Assembly: GCF_900177515.1 (NCBI RefSeq)
Contig: NZ_FXAK01000001.1
Coordinates: forward strand, 618,001-682,000
Length of the DNA: 64,000 bases
Reading direction: 5' to 3'
DNA from: Azospirillum oryzae
Lineage (GTDB): Bacteria; Pseudomonadota; Alphaproteobacteria; Azospirillales; Azospirillaceae
Shown here: piece by piece, positions 8,226 through 17,877 of the stretch
How positions within the stretch are numbered: position 1 is the stretch's first letter
Layout: each line of letters opens with the position of its first letter
Position numbers and translations under genes: made by a program
The notes under the pieces: model-generated
Databases searched by the model: none
The model's input: only the letters and a program-made list of their open reading frames with translations
What the model was told of the DNA's origin: nothing

Positions 8226-9590
8226 ATGGCGATGACAGGGGACCCGTGCGACTGCGACGTTCTGGTGGTGGGTGGTGGGAACGCCGCGCTCTGCGCCGCC
8301 ATCGCCGCCCGCAGGGCCGGTGCGGCGGTCCTGCTGCTGGAGGCGGCGCCCAAGGCGCTGCGCGGCGGCAACGCCCGCCATTCCCGCAACATGCGGGTCA
8401 TGCACGACGCACCGACCCCGTGGGTGCGGGGGCGCTATCCGGCCGACGATTATCTGGCCGACCTGCGGCGTGTGGCCGGGGATACGGATCACGCGGTGGC
8501 GCGGCTGTTCGTCGACGCCAGCGCCGACATCGTCGATTGGCTGGCCGGCAATGGCGTGCGGTTCCAGAGCTGTGCGGATGAGGTTCTGCCCTATTCCCGC
8601 AAGACGGCTTTCTTTCTCGGCGGCGGGAAAGCGCTGGTGAATGCGCTCTATGCCACCGCCGAACGGCTGGGCGTCGCCATCCGGTACGACAGTGACGTGC
8701 GGGCGCTGCACCTGCGCGACGGGCCGCCCGCCGTCACCGTGGGGGAACCGGGCGTCACGGTGCGGGCGCGGGCGCTCGTCGTCGCCTCCGGCGGGTTCCA
8801 GGCCGATGCCGGCTGGCTGCGGCGGGAGTGGGGCGAGGCCGCCGACCGCTTCTCGATCCGCGGCACCCCGCATGCGACCGGCGTTCCGCTGAAGGCGCTG
8901 CTGGCGGAGGGGGCGGAGCCGGTTGGGGCGGCGGACCGCTGCCACATGGTCGCGGTGGATGGCCGCGCACCAAGGGTCGACGGCGGAATCGTCACGCGGC
9001 TGGACGGCATCGCCCACGGCATCGTCGTGGACCGCGACGGCCGCCGCTTCGCCGACGAGGGCGCGGTCGTCGGGCCGTCGCGTTACACGGCTTGGGGCGA
9101 GATGGTGGCCCGTTGCCCCGGCGCCGTCGCCTTCTCGGTCTTCGATGCGGCCATCAAGACGCGGTTCCGGCCTTCCATCTTTCCGGCGATCCGGGCGGAC
9201 GGCATCGGCGAACTGGCGGCGGCGCTGGGAATTTCTCCGCCGGCCCTGGAAGCCACGGTGGCCGGATTCAATGCCGCGATCACCGGCGGAGGCGGCACGG
9301 CGGGGGGCGATCCGCCGAAGACGCGGCTTGCCGAGCCGATCCTGGTCCCGCCCTTCGGCGCCTATCCGGTGCGGGCCGGCGTCACCTCCACCTGCCTGGG
9401 GGTGCGGGTCGACGGGCGGGCGCGGGTGCTGCGGCGGGACGGGACGGCCTTGGACGGGGTCCATGCCGCGGGGGTCGTCATGGCGCCCAACATCCTCGGC
9501 TGCGGTTATCTGGCGGGGAGCGCCATGACGGTGGGCGCCGTGTTCGGCCGCATCGCCGGACGGGAGGCCGCGGCTTATGCCCTGCGCTGA
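8226..9590 (+). CDS. tcuA: TcuA-like FAD-dependent tricarballylate dehydrogenase
   Basis: The 454-residue flavoprotein has an N-terminal Rossmann motif, VLVVGGGNAALCAAIAAR, followed by the GGNARHSRNMR loop and a C-terminal GCGYLAGSAMTVGAVFGR segment that closes the FAD site. This layout matches the fumarate reductase/succinate dehydrogenase flavoprotein group and specifically TcuA, which in Salmonella oxidises tricarballylate to cis-aconitate. Its length is close to the roughly 467 residues of that enzyme. The ATG at 8226 lies just before the FAD strand; a second ATG is at 8232, and the ribosome binding site is weak. The 3' end overlaps tcuB by 14 bases, as expected for partners. Confidence 0.85.
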   Translation: MAMTGDPCDCDVLVVGGGNAALCAAIAARRAGAAVLLLEAAPKALRGGNARHSRNMRVMHDAPTPWVRGRYPADDYLADLRRVAGDTDHAVARLFVDASADIVDWLAGNGVRFQSCADEVLPYSRKTAFFLGGGKALVNALYATAERLGVAIRYDSDVRALHLRDGPPAVTVGEPGVTVRARALVVASGGFQADAGWLRREWGEAADRFSIRGTPHATGVPLKALLAEGAEPVGAADRCHMVAVDGRAPRVDGGIVTRLDGIAHGIVVDRDGRRFADEGAVVGPSRYTAWGEMVARCPGAVAFSVFDAAIKTRFRPSIFPAIRADGIGELAAALGISPPALEATVAGFNAAITGGGGTAGGDPPKTRLAEPILVPPFGAYPVRAGVTSTCLGVRVDGRARVLRRDGTALDGVHAAGVVMAPNILGCGYLAGSAMTVGAVFGRIAGREAAAYALR

Positions 9591-10767
9591 CGATCAGGAA
9601 CGGATCGCGGCGGATGCGCGGCGGGTGCTGGAGATCTGCAACGCCTGCCAGTTCTGCGACGGCTATTGCGCGGTGTTCGCCGCGCTGAAATCGCGAAGGC
9701 TGGTCTCGGCGGCGGACCTGACCTTCCTGTCCAACCTCTGCCACAACTGCCGGTCCTGCTACCATGCCTGCCAGTACGCGCCGCCGCATGAGTTCGACCT
9801 GAACCTGCCGAAAAGCCTCAGTCTGGTCCGGCAGCAGACCTATCGCGACCATGTCTGGCCACCGGCGGCGAGGGGGCGGCTGCCCGGCGCGGGGTGGTCC
9901 TTCGTCGCCGCCGTCACCCTGGCCGCGATGGCGCTGGTGGCGCTGCCGGCGGTTCTGAGCCTTCCGGCGGAGCTGCTGTTCGGGCGGCACGACGGGCCGG
10001 GCGCCTTCTACCGGCTGGTGCCGTGGGGGGCCATTGCCGGGGTGGCCGGGGCGGTGATGCTGTGGTCGCTGCTCGCCATTGGTTTCAGCGTCGCGTCCTT
10101 CTGGCGCGGCATGGGGCCGGCGCCGGCCGGGGCGGCGCTGTGGCCGGCACTGTGCGTGGCGTTCCGCGATGCGGCGACCTTGCGCAATCTCGGCGGCGGC
10201 GGGGCCGGCTGCAACGACCGGGACGAACGCTTCTCCCAGGCGCGGCGGCGGTTCCACCACGCGCTGTTCTATGGGGTGGCGCTTTGCTTCGCCGCCACCG
10301 GGGTGGCGACCGTCTACGACCATGGGCTGGGCTGGCAGGCGCCCTATCCGTTGCTGAGCCTGCCGGTGCTGCTGGGCGGACTGGGGGGAGTCGGGATGGT
10401 GGTCGGCACCACGGGGCTGGCACTGTTGAAGCGGCGGGCCGATCCGGGACCGGTGGCGCGGAGCCTGAGCGGTGCCGATGGCGCGTTGCTGGGGCTGCTG
10501 TTCCTGGTGGCGGCCAGCGGCCTCGGGCTGCTCGCATTGCGTGGGACGGCGGCGATGGGGGCGATGCTGCTGGTCCATCTGGGGCTCGTCCTCGGCTGGT
10601 TCGCGACGCTGCCCTACAGCAAATTCCTGCACGCGCCCTTCCGCTTCGCCGCCCTGCTGCGGGCGGCGATGGAACGGCAGGGCAGGGGGGTGACGCGCCT
10701 CCCGCCTGCCCCCGTCCCGTCCCGCCGGCCGGTCAGCCGGCCCGCACCTGGGTCAGGAAGCGGGTGA
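9577..10767 (+). CDS. tcuB: TcuB-like iron-sulfur membrane protein that reoxidises TcuA
   Basis: The 396-residue protein has two CX2CX2CX3C clusters near its N-terminus (Cys21/24/27/31 and Cys55/58/61/65), each able to bind a 4Fe-4S centre, followed by about six membrane helices. This is the architecture of TcuB (also CitB/CobZ-type), which passes electrons from the reduced flavin of TcuA to the quinone pool. It overlaps tcuA by 14 bases. No TcuC-like permease follows; the neighbouring CitMHS transporter at 13804 may serve instead. The last 35 bases overlap the end of the convergent chemoreceptor gene. Confidence 0.85.
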   Translation: MPCADDQERIAADARRVLEICNACQFCDGYCAVFAALKSRRLVSAADLTFLSNLCHNCRSCYHACQYAPPHEFDLNLPKSLSLVRQQTYRDHVWPPAARGRLPGAGWSFVAAVTLAAMALVALPAVLSLPAELLFGRHDGPGAFYRLVPWGAIAGVAGAVMLWSLLAIGFSVASFWRGMGPAPAGAALWPALCVAFRDAATLRNLGGGGAGCNDRDERFSQARRRFHHALFYGVALCFAATGVATVYDHGLGWQAPYPLLSLPVLLGGLGGVGMVVGTTGLALLKRRADPGPVARSLSGADGALLGLLFLVAASGLGLLALRGTAAMGAMLLVHLGLVLGWFATLPYSKFLHAPFRFAALLRAAMERQGRGVTRLPPAPVPSRRPVSRPAPGSGSG

Positions 10768-12427
10768 CCTCGTCGCGCAGGCTGTCGGTCTGCACGGACA
10801 GCTGGCGGACGTTTTCCAGCACCTCGTAGGCGACCTTGCCGCTGCGGCCGGCGGCACTGTTCACGCCGCCGATGCTGGAGGATACCTCGTGGCTTCCCCG
10901 GGCGGCCTGCTGGATGTTGCGGCTGATCTCGCGGGTCGCCGCCCCCTGCTGTTCGACCGCCGAGGCGATGGAGGTGGCGACGTCGTTGACCCGGCCGATG
11001 ACCTGCGCCACGCCCTTGATCTCCTGAACCGCCCGGCCGGTCTCGGCCTGGATGCCGGAGACCTGGGCGGCGATTTCCTCGGTCGCCCTGGCGGTCTGGG
11101 TGGCGAGCGCCTTGACCTCCTGCGCCACCACGGCGAAGCCCTTGCCGGCCTCTCCGGCGCGGGCGGCCTCGATGGTGGCGTTCAGCGCCAGCAGGTTGGT
11201 CTGGCTGGCGATCGAGTTGATGAGTTCGACCACCGCGCCGATCCGCTCAACCGCGCCGGCCAGCCCCTCGACCTTGCCGTTGGCGCGCTCGGCGCTTTCG
11301 ACCGCTTCGCGGGCGATCTCCGCCGACTCGCCGACCTGCCGGCTGATCTCGTTGATCGAGCTGGTCAGTTCCTCCGTCGCCGCGGCGACGGTCTGGACGT
11401 TGGCGGAGGTCTGTTCGGTCGCCGTGGCGACGGCGCCGGCCAGCGTGCCGGTCTCGTCGGCGGCACGCGTCATGTCCTGGGCGCGCCGTTCGATGCCGTC
11501 GGCCTCGCTGGCGACGTCGTGGATCAGGTTGCCGACGGTCTGCTCGAAATGGCTGGCGAGCGCCGTCATCGCCTCCCGCTTCTCGGCCGCGGCCCGCTCC
11601 GCCTGTTCGGCCTGGCTCGCCTCCAGGCTGGCCTTGGCGAGCGCGTTCTCCTTGAACACCTGAAGCGCCTGCGCCATGCCGCCGATCTCGTTGCGGCGGG
11701 CGGCCTCCGGGAAGGTGACGGCGAGGTCGCCGGCGGCGAGCGCAGTCATCTTGTCCCGCAGCCGGTGCAGCGAACCCACGATGTCGCGGTTGACCAGGAA
11801 GCCGATCAGCACCAGCGCGACGATCAGCGCGGCGGTGGCGGTGCCGGTCCGGCGCAGGAAGTCGTAGTAGGCGGCGTCGATGTCGTCGGTATAGACGCCG
11901 GAGCCGACGATCAGCCCCAGCGGCTGGTACCGCTTCACATAGTTGGTCTTCAGCAGCGGGACGTCCGACCCCAGCTTCGGCCAGGCATATTGGATGATGG
12001 CGTTGTCCTGGCGGCGCAGCGTGTCGACGATCTCGCGGACGAAGAACTTGCCGGCCTTGTCCTGCAGCCCGATGCGGTCGGTGCCGACCGCCTTGTGGTT
12101 GGAGGGGTTGGCGACGGCGATGCCGTTGAGGTCGTAGGCGAAGAGATAGTCGGCGCCGTCATGGTAGGACATCGCATGCACGGCGTTGCGGAAGCGCGCC
12201 AGGGCCTCCTCGCGCGGCAGGGTTCCGGCTTCGACCTCGGCATTCAGTCCCTTCGCCATGCCGACCGCCAGTTCCACCGCGGAGCGGATGGTGTCGATGC
12301 GGTCGTCGACCATGCGCTGGTGGGTGAAGCTGCTGCTGATGGCGATCACGACGGCCGGGGCCAGGATCGACAAGGCGACCAGGGTGGTCAGCTTTGCTCG
12401 GATCGTCAGATTTTCCAGGATTTTCAT
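10733..12427 (-). CDS. Methyl-accepting chemotaxis protein with single Cache domain
   Basis: The 564-residue chemoreceptor has a first membrane helix at about residues 12-32, a periplasmic single Cache (sCache_2) sensor at about 35-185 with the [16 protein letters not shown] and [14 protein letters not shown] signatures, a second helix at about 195-213, a HAMP domain, and a cytoplasmic signalling domain whose conserved hairpin contains [20 protein letters not shown]. No C-terminal CheR-binding pentapeptide is seen. The start [10 protein letters not shown] at 12427 has AAGG seven bases upstream; twelve more codons upstream are less likely. sCache receptors often sense small carboxylates, and its place between tcuAB and a CitMHS operon makes a carboxylate ligand a reasonable guess, not a demonstrated one. 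Confidence 0.92.
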   Translation of the reverse strand: MKILENLTIRAKLTTLVALSILAPAVVIAISSSFTHQRMVDDRIDTIRSAVELAVGMAKGLNAEVEAGTLPREEALARFRNAVHAMSYHDGADYLFAYDLNGIAVANPSNHKAVGTDRIGLQDKAGKFFVREIVDTLRRQDNAIIQYAWPKLGSDVPLLKTNYVKRYQPLGLIVGSGVYTDDIDAAYYDFLRRTGTATAALIVALVLIGFLVNRDIVGSLHRLRDKMTALAAGDLAVTFPEAARRNEIGGMAQALQVFKENALAKASLEASQAEQAERAAAEKREAMTALASHFEQTVGNLIHDVASEADGIERRAQDMTRAADETGTLAGAVATATEQTSANVQTVAAATEELTSSINEISRQVGESAEIAREAVESAERANGKVEGLAGAVERIGAVVELINSIASQTNLLALNATIEAARAGEAGKGFAVVAQEVKALATQTARATEEIAAQVSGIQAETGRAVQEIKGVAQVIGRVNDVATSIASAVEQQGAATREISRNIQQAARGSHEVSSSIGGVNSAAGRSGKVAYEVLENVRQLSVQTDSLRDEVTRFLTQVRAG

Positions 12428-12489
12428 AGGGGACCTTCGTGTCGCGCGCATCGGGGGCGGCAACTGATATACTACGAAAGAGGGGGTAG

Positions 12490-12514
12490 CTGAAATCGGA
12501 ATGGCTGATTTCAG
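12490..12514. repeat. Inverted repeat CTGAAATC/GATTTCAG
   Basis: Perfect eight-base arms are separated by nine bases in the AT-richer gap between the LysR gene and the chemoreceptor, both on the minus strand. There is no T-run on the relevant side, so an operator for the chemoreceptor or a weak attenuating hairpin are both possible. Confidence 0.4.
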
Positions 12515-12557
12515 TAATAAAATAACCCCATAGGATTAAAAAAATCTTCCGCCTGGA

Positions 12558-13493
12558 TTACTTCTTTGTGGCGGCGGTCTCCATGCTGGAGAAGTGGGCG
12601 AGGGTCGGACCGGCGACCTCCCGCAGCAGTGCGGCGAAGCGTTCCGCCGCCGGCGACAGCGAGCGGCCGGCCTTGCGGATGAAGCCGATCCGCCGCACCA
12701 GACCGGCGGCGCGGATCGGTTCGACGACGATGCCCTCGCAGGAGGCGGCGTCGACGGCGGATTCCGGCAGCACCGAGACGCCCAGCCCGGCCCGCACCAT
12801 GCCGACCGCGGTCGACATGTAGTTGGCTTCGCAGGACAGGCTGATCTCCAGCCCCTCCTTTTCCAGCGCGCGTTCGACCAGCGAGCGGACGCTGGTGCCG
12901 CGCGCCGTCAGGATCAGCGGATAGGCGACGATGTCCTTCAGCAGCAGCGGACGCCGGCCGTTCAGCGGGTGGTCGGCGGGGAAGAAGGCGCACATCCGGT
13001 CGCAGAGGAAATCGATCACCTCGACGTCGCGATCCGGGCCGACCCGGCTGCCGATGCCGAAATCGACCTCCTCCGCCTTGACCAGCTGGATGATCCGCTC
13101 GGCGACGACGTCGCTGACCTTCACGTCGATGTTGGGGTGATCGGCGGCGAAGCGGCGGATGGCGATCGGCAGCAGACCTGCGGCCACCGACGGCAGGGTG
13201 GCGACCGACACCGATCCGCGCCGCAGCCCGGCCAGATCGTGGCTGACGCTCATCACCGCATCCAGTTCGGCGAGCACCCGCTGCAGGGCCGGCAGCAGGT
13301 CCCGCCCGGCCTGGGTCAGCACCACGTGGCGCTTGTTGCGGTCGAACAGCCGCACGCCCAGGCTTTCTTCAAGCTGGCGGATCTGCACGGTCAGCGCCGG
13401 TTGCGACACGTTGACCTCGGCCGCCGCCTTCGTGAAGCTGCCGAGGCGGGCGACGGCGACGAAGGCCTTGATGTGTCTGACGCCCTGGAGCAT
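12558..13493 (-). CDS. LysR-family transcriptional regulator of the CitMHS operon
   Basis: The 311-residue protein has an N-terminal winged HTH (residues 5-62, with SFTKAAAEVNVSQPALTVQI as the recognition region) and a LysR substrate-binding domain from about residue 90. It is transcribed away from the CitMHS/AtuA operon across a 310-base gap, the classical arrangement of a LysR activator with its target. It could play the part TcuR has in tricarballylate loci, but with tcuAB 3 kb away this is only suggested. Repeated AATCnGATT palindromes just upstream of its start are candidate binding sites. A small-molecule carboxylate effector would be expected. Confidence 0.9.
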   Translation of the reverse strand: MLQGVRHIKAFVAVARLGSFTKAAAEVNVSQPALTVQIRQLEESLGVRLFDRNKRHVVLTQAGRDLLPALQRVLAELDAVMSVSHDLAGLRRGSVSVATLPSVAAGLLPIAIRRFAADHPNIDVKVSDVVAERIIQLVKAEEVDFGIGSRVGPDRDVEVIDFLCDRMCAFFPADHPLNGRRPLLLKDIVAYPLILTARGTSVRSLVERALEKEGLEISLSCEANYMSTAVGMVRAGLGVSVLPESAVDAASCEGIVVEPIRAAGLVRRIGFIRKAGRSLSPAAERFAALLREVAGPTLAHFSSMETAATKK

Positions 13494-13512
13494 GGCGCGC
13501 CTCTTATAACCA

Positions 13513-13557
13513 AATCGGATTGCGGTGATACAACAAATTCATTTCTCTAATCTGATT
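13513..13557. promoter_or_regulatory. Paired AATCnGATT palindromes in LysR-CitMHS intergenic region
   Basis: Two nine-base palindromes, AATCGGATT (13513-13521) and AATCTGATT (13549-13557), lie 36 bases apart centre to centre, directly upstream of the LysR start at 13493. LysR proteins bind such dyads, so this is a likely regulator site for autoregulation and for the divergent operon. In the rest of the gap (13558-13803) I see only the strong ribosome binding site GGAGGAGGT before the transporter gene. Confidence 0.5.
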
Positions 13558-13803
13558 GAGGGTCCGTACAGTGTCAATCAAGGAAGCCGGGCCGGCACGA
13601 TCCGTCAAAAAGGCGGGGCGTTGACTATGCCATGCCGCCGGCCGGCGGGCGAAAAGAGCAAGTTTTAAGGAAATCCCCTCCGCGGTGTTACTCGGAGATC
13701 GGCGCCGGCTGCCCTTGGTTGGCCGGTCTGGTGCTTCGCGCGCGGCAGAAGGGTCACGAAGACGCAATCGAACAACAATAACTACGGTCTTGGAGGAGGT
13801 CAC

Positions 13804-15153
13804 ATGCTCGCGCTACTCGGCTTGGCCACCATCGTCGTTCTGCTGACGGCGATCATGACGAACCGGATGTCGCCCCTGGTCGCGCTGATCGCCGTGCCGA
13901 TCGTCGCGGCGCTGGCGGGCGGCTTCGGATTCGAGACCAGCAAGTTCATCATCGCCGGCATCCGCTCCATCGCGCCGACCGCCGGCATGTTCGTGTTCGC
14001 CATCATCTTCTTCGGCGTCGTCACCGATGCCGGCATGATGGACCCGATCATCGACCGCATCCTGCGCCTCGTCGGCACGCGGCCGGCGCGCATCACCGTC
14101 GGCACCACGCTGCTGGCGCTGCTGATCCATCTCGACGGGTCGGGCGCGGTCTGCTTCCTCATCACGATTCCGGCGATGCTGCCGCTCTATGAGCGGCTGG
14201 GCATGGACAAGCGCATCCTGGCGCTGTGCGTGTCGATGGCGGCGGGGGTCAACTTCCTGCCCTGGACGGGTCCGATGATCCGCTCGGCCGCCGCGCTGAA
14301 GGTGCCGGTGACCGACATCTTCAACCCGCTGATCGCGGTGCAGGGCGTCGGCCTGCTGTTCATCTTCACCGTCGCCTTCCTGCTGGGCAAGCGCGAGGAG
14401 CGGCGTCTCGGCCTGTCGTCCGGACGGCTCGCCGCCGGAGAGGCGCGGTCGGTCGGCGCCATGGGCGTGGACGGAGGCGTTGCAGCCGGCCCGGCGCCGC
14501 GCGTGCTGACGCCGGAGCAGATCAAGATCCGCCGGCCGAAGCTGTTCTGGGTCAATCTGATCCTGACGCTGTCGATCATGGCGGTGATGATCGAGGGGGC
14601 GGTCGATCCGGTGGTGATGTTCATGGTCGGCACCGTGCTGGCGCTGATGATCAACTACCCCGACGTCAAGATGCAGAAGGACCGCGTCGACGCCCATGCC
14701 AAGGCGGCGCTGATGATGGCGAGCATCCTGCTGGCGGCCGGCGTCTTCACCGGCATCATGAGCGGCACCAAGATGCTGAGCGCCATGGCGCAGTCCGCCG
14801 TCGCCTTCGTCCCGCCCGACATGGCGCAGCATGTGCCCTTCGCGCTGGGCATCCTGTCGATGCCGCTGAGCCTGCTGTTCGATCCGGACTCCTATTATTT
14901 CGGCATGATGCCGGTGATCGCCGAGGTCTATAAGACGCTGGGCGGCGATCCGATCCAGATCGCCCAGGCCTCCGTCCTTGGCCAGATGACCGTCGGCTTC
15001 CCGGTCAGTCCGCTGACCCCGGCCACCTTCCTCGTCGTCGGGCTGTGCGGCATCGGGCTGGGCGAGCACCAGAAATTCTCGATCCCCTACCTGTTCGCCG
15101 CTTCGGTGGTCATGACCATCGCCGCGGCCGTCCTGGGGGTCATTCCGTTCTGA
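13804..15153 (+). CDS. CitMHS-family citrate/tricarboxylate transporter
   Basis: The 449-residue inner-membrane protein has about twelve hydrophobic segments and family landmarks such as LIHLDGSGAVCFLIT, NFLPWTGPMIRSAAA and LFDPDSYYFGMMPVI near the C-terminus. CitMHS carriers take up citrate or related acids with a metal ion and/or protons. A strong ribosome binding site (GGAGGAGGT) precedes the ATG. The gene leads the AtuA/AtuA-related pair by 36 bases and faces the LysR gene. Given tcuAB nearby, tricarballylate, aconitate or citrate are candidate substrates; the sequence does not distinguish them. Confidence 0.88.
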   Translation: MLALLGLATIVVLLTAIMTNRMSPLVALIAVPIVAALAGGFGFETSKFIIAGIRSIAPTAGMFVFAIIFFGVVTDAGMMDPIIDRILRLVGTRPARITVGTTLLALLIHLDGSGAVCFLITIPAMLPLYERLGMDKRILALCVSMAAGVNFLPWTGPMIRSAAALKVPVTDIFNPLIAVQGVGLLFIFTVAFLLGKREERRLGLSSGRLAAGEARSVGAMGVDGGVAAGPAPRVLTPEQIKIRRPKLFWVNLILTLSIMAVMIEGAVDPVVMFMVGTVLALMINYPDVKMQKDRVDAHAKAALMMASILLAAGVFTGIMSGTKMLSAMAQSAVAFVPPDMAQHVPFALGILSMPLSLLFDPDSYYFGMMPVIAEVYKTLGGDPIQIAQASVLGQMTVGFPVSPLTPATFLVVGLCGIGLGEHQKFSIPYLFAASVVMTIAAAVLGVIPF

Positions 15154-15189
15154 CGCGGTTCAAAATGGAGCCGCAGACAGGAGCACGTC

Positions 15190-16533
15190 ATGAAAACCAT
15201 CCGCATCGGATCGGGCGCCGGCTATTCGGGCGACCGCATCGAGCCGGCCGTGGAACTGGCCGAAAAGGGTGACATCCAGTACCTCGTTTTCGAATGCCTG
15301 GCGGAGCGCACCATCGCCATCGCCCAGGGCGCCAGGCTGAAGGACCCGGCGCAGGGCTACGATCCGCTGCTGGCCGAGCGCATGCTGGCGGTGCTGCGGC
15401 CCTGCCATGAGAAAGGCATCCGCATCATCACCAACATGGGGGCGGCCAACCCGGCCGCCGCGGCGGCCAGGGTGCGGGAGATCGCCCGCTCGCTCGGGCT
15501 CGGCGGGCTGAAGATCGCCGCGCTGTCGGGCGACGACGTGCTGGAGACGCTGAGGTCCGGCGACCACCGGATCGAGGAGACCGGCGCGCCGGTCGCGGCG
15601 ATGGCCGACCGGCTGGTCTCAGCCAACGCCTATCTCGGCGCGGCGCCCATCGTCGAGGCGCTGAAGGCCGGGGCCGACATCGTCATCACCGGCCGCGTCG
15701 CCGACCCCGCCCTGTTCCTCGCCCCGCAGATCTTCGAGTTCGGCTGGTCGATGGAGGATTGGGACCGTCTGGGCAAGGGGACGGTGGTCGGGCATCTGCT
15801 GGAATGCGCGGGCCAGATCACCGGCGGCTATTTCGCCGATCCCAGCGTGAAGGACGTGGCCGGGCTGGCCCGGCTCGGCTTCCCCATCGCCGAAGTGACC
15901 GAGGACGGCGGCGCCGTCATCACCAAGGTGGCGGGATCGGGCGGCGCGGTGACCACCGCCACCTGCAAGGAACAGCTGCTCTACGAGATCCACGACCCCG
16001 CCGCCTACCTGACGCCGGACGTGGTGGCCGATTTCTCGCAGGTGCGGTTCGTGCAGGAGGGGCCGGACCGCGTGCGGGTGTCCGGCGCCACCGGGCGTCG
16101 GCGCCCGGAAACGCTGAAGGTCTCGGTCGGCTATGTCGACAGCTTCATCGGCGAGGGGCAGATCTCCTATGCCGGTCCCGGCGCCGTCGCGCGCGGCCGG
16201 CTGGCGCTGGAGATCGTGCGCGAACGGCTGGCGCTGACCGGCGTCGAGGCGACCGAGCTGCGCTTCGACCTGATCGGTGTCGATTCCATCCATGGCGACG
16301 CGCTGTCCACCGCCGGCGGGCGGGAGCCTTATGAAGTGCGGGTTCGCGTCGTCGGGCGCACCGGCAGCCTGAAGGAGGCGCAGCGCATCGGCAACGAGGT
16401 CGAAACCCTCTACACCAACGGCCCGGCCAGCGGCGGCGGCGCGACCAAATCGGCGAAAGACATCGTCGCGATGCTGTCGGCCCTGCTGCCCCGCGAGCTG
16501 GCCAAGCCCGCCATCGCGTTCATGGAGGCCTGA
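15190..16533 (+). CDS. AtuA-family protein (DUF1446)
   Basis: The 447-residue protein begins MKTIRIGSGAGYSGDRIEPA and contains LAERTIAIAQ and ITNMGAANP near the N-terminus and TGRVADPALFLAP near residue 170, all signatures of the acyclic-terpene-utilisation AtuA family (DUF1446). AtuA is named after citronellol/geranyl-CoA catabolism genes in Pseudomonas, but its chemistry is not settled, and many copies, like this one, travel with tricarboxylate transporters instead. AGGAG lies six bases before the ATG. It is followed after one base by the small AtuA-related gene, which in other genomes can be fused to its C-terminus. The pair probably forms one functional unit. Confidence 0.82.
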   Translation: MKTIRIGSGAGYSGDRIEPAVELAEKGDIQYLVFECLAERTIAIAQGARLKDPAQGYDPLLAERMLAVLRPCHEKGIRIITNMGAANPAAAAARVREIARSLGLGGLKIAALSGDDVLETLRSGDHRIEETGAPVAAMADRLVSANAYLGAAPIVEALKAGADIVITGRVADPALFLAPQIFEFGWSMEDWDRLGKGTVVGHLLECAGQITGGYFADPSVKDVAGLARLGFPIAEVTEDGGAVITKVAGSGGAVTTATCKEQLLYEIHDPAAYLTPDVVADFSQVRFVQEGPDRVRVSGATGRRRPETLKVSVGYVDSFIGEGQISYAGPGAVARGRLALEIVRERLALTGVEATELRFDLIGVDSIHGDALSTAGGREPYEVRVRVVGRTGSLKEAQRIGNEVETLYTNGPASGGGATKSAKDIVAMLSALLPRELAKPAIAFMEA

Positions 16534-16534
16534 G

Positions 16535-16849
16535 ATGAAACTCCGCGACATCGCCCATTCCCGCACCGGCGACAAGGGCGACATCTCCAACATCTCCGTC
16601 ATCGCCTTCGACGAGGCGGACTACCCGCTGATCGAGGCGCATGTCACCGCCGAGCGGGTGAAGGCGCTCTTCCGCGAGACCGTCCATGGCGAGGTGGTGC
16701 GGTATGAAATCCCCAGCATCGGCGCGCTGAACTTCGTGATGCGCAATGCGCTGGGCGGCGGCGTGACGCGGTCGCTGGCGCTCGACGCCCATGGCAAATG
16801 CCTGGCGTCGGCGCTGCTCGACCTCGACATCCCTGACCGCCCAGTGTGA
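16535..16849 (+). CDS. AtuA-related small protein
   Basis: The 104-residue protein starts MKLRDIAHSRTGDKGDISNI, the diagnostic N-terminal motif of the domain found at the C-terminus of fused AtuA/DUF1446 proteins. Here it is a separate gene one base after the AtuA stop, so the two are almost certainly co-translated partners. The conserved SRTGDKG loop may bind a ligand. No independent activity is known. Confidence 0.82.
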   Translation: MKLRDIAHSRTGDKGDISNISVIAFDEADYPLIEAHVTAERVKALFRETVHGEVVRYEIPSIGALNFVMRNALGGGVTRSLALDAHGKCLASALLDLDIPDRPV

Positions 16850-16866
16850 CGGTGGAGGGGCGTCAC
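16846..16866. terminator. Hairpin between convergent genes
   Basis: GTGACG (16846-16851) and CGTCAC (16861-16866) form a six-base stem with a nine-base loop at the end of the AtuA-related gene, before the convergent RhtA-like gene ends at 16873. There is no T-run, so intrinsic termination is only possible, not clear. Confidence 0.3.
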
Positions 16867-16872
16867 GCCCGG

Positions 16873-17769
16873 TCAGCGCCGGCCCTTGGCCAGCGCACCG
16901 TTACCAAGCGCGCTGCCGGCCGAGGCGCACATGATGCAGGCGATGGCGGCCCACTGCACGGCGCTGAGCCGCTCGCCCAGCATCAGGAAGCCGATCAGCG
17001 CCGCCACGGCGGGGGAGGCGCTGACGGCGAGGCCGAAGACGTGGCTGGGCAGGCGGCGCAGCGCCATCATCTCCAGCAGGTAGGGCACCATGCTGGACAG
17101 CACCGCCACGGCAAGGCCGGTGAGCAGCACCGCCGGGACCAGCAGACCGGCGCCGGCATGGGCGATCCCGAGCGGCACGGTGAAGCTGGCCGCCACCAGC
17201 ATCCCCCAGGCCACCGCCTGCCCGCCCGGCAGCGCCGAGGCGCGCTTGCCGAAGACGATGTAGAGCGCCCAGCAGAAGGCCGCCGCCGCGGCATAGGCGA
17301 TGCCGACGGGGTTCAGCGCGCTCGACGCCTCCCGCAGCGGCAGCAGCAGGGCAAGGCCGACGGCGGCGCAGGCGATCCACAGGAAATCCTTCAGGCGGCG
17401 GGAACCGAGCAGCGCCACCGCCAGCGGCCCGGTCACCTCGATGGCGATGGCGATGCCGATCGGGATCAGCTCCATCGCCCGGTAGATCGACAGGTTCATC
17501 GCCCCCAGCGTGGCGCCGTAGACCAGCAGGTTGCCCAGGTCCGCCCGCCCCGGCAGGCGGCGCCAGGGCCGCAGGAGCGCCAGCAGCATCAGCGCCGACA
17601 GCCCGACGCGCAGGCCGGTCACCCCCTCCGCGCCCACCAGCGGGAACAGCGACTTCGCCGAGGCCGCCCCGACATATTGCGACAGCAGCGACGCCAGCAG
17701 GATCAGCAGCGGCAGGGCCGCCGCCTCCGTCTTTGCGGCGGTTGCGGATTCGATGGATGCGTTCGCCAC
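16873..17769 (-). CDS. RhtA-like amino acid exporter (EamA/DMT family)
   Basis: The 298-residue protein has ten predicted membrane helices and two EamA repeats. It shows strong resemblance to E. coli RhtA, the threonine/homoserine exporter, at AKSLFPLVGAEGVTGLRV, GIAIAIEVTGPLAVALLGSR and VPYLLEMMALRRLPSHVFG. Export of threonine, homoserine or another small amino acid is the likely role. It is divergent from an Lrp/AsnC regulator with about 108 bases between the two, an arrangement that often marks an exporter controlled by the amino acid it exports. Confidence 0.82.
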   Translation of the reverse strand: MANASIESATAAKTEAAALPLLILLASLLSQYVGAASAKSLFPLVGAEGVTGLRVGLSALMLLALLRPWRRLPGRADLGNLLVYGATLGAMNLSIYRAMELIPIGIAIAIEVTGPLAVALLGSRRLKDFLWIACAAVGLALLLPLREASSALNPVGIAYAAAAAFCWALYIVFGKRASALPGGQAVAWGMLVAASFTVPLGIAHAGAGLLVPAVLLTGLAVAVLSSMVPYLLEMMALRRLPSHVFGLAVSASPAVAALIGFLMLGERLSAVQWAAIACIMCASAGSALGNGALAKGRR

Positions 17770-17877
17770 GCGCCCGGCTCCCGGCAGGAATGGTCAGGCG
17801 AAAAGATACTGTGACGAAGGGGCGCCGGGCGCTTAAGTTTCGGGAGTTCGACGCACCGTTCTTTCGCGAAAGCCGCC

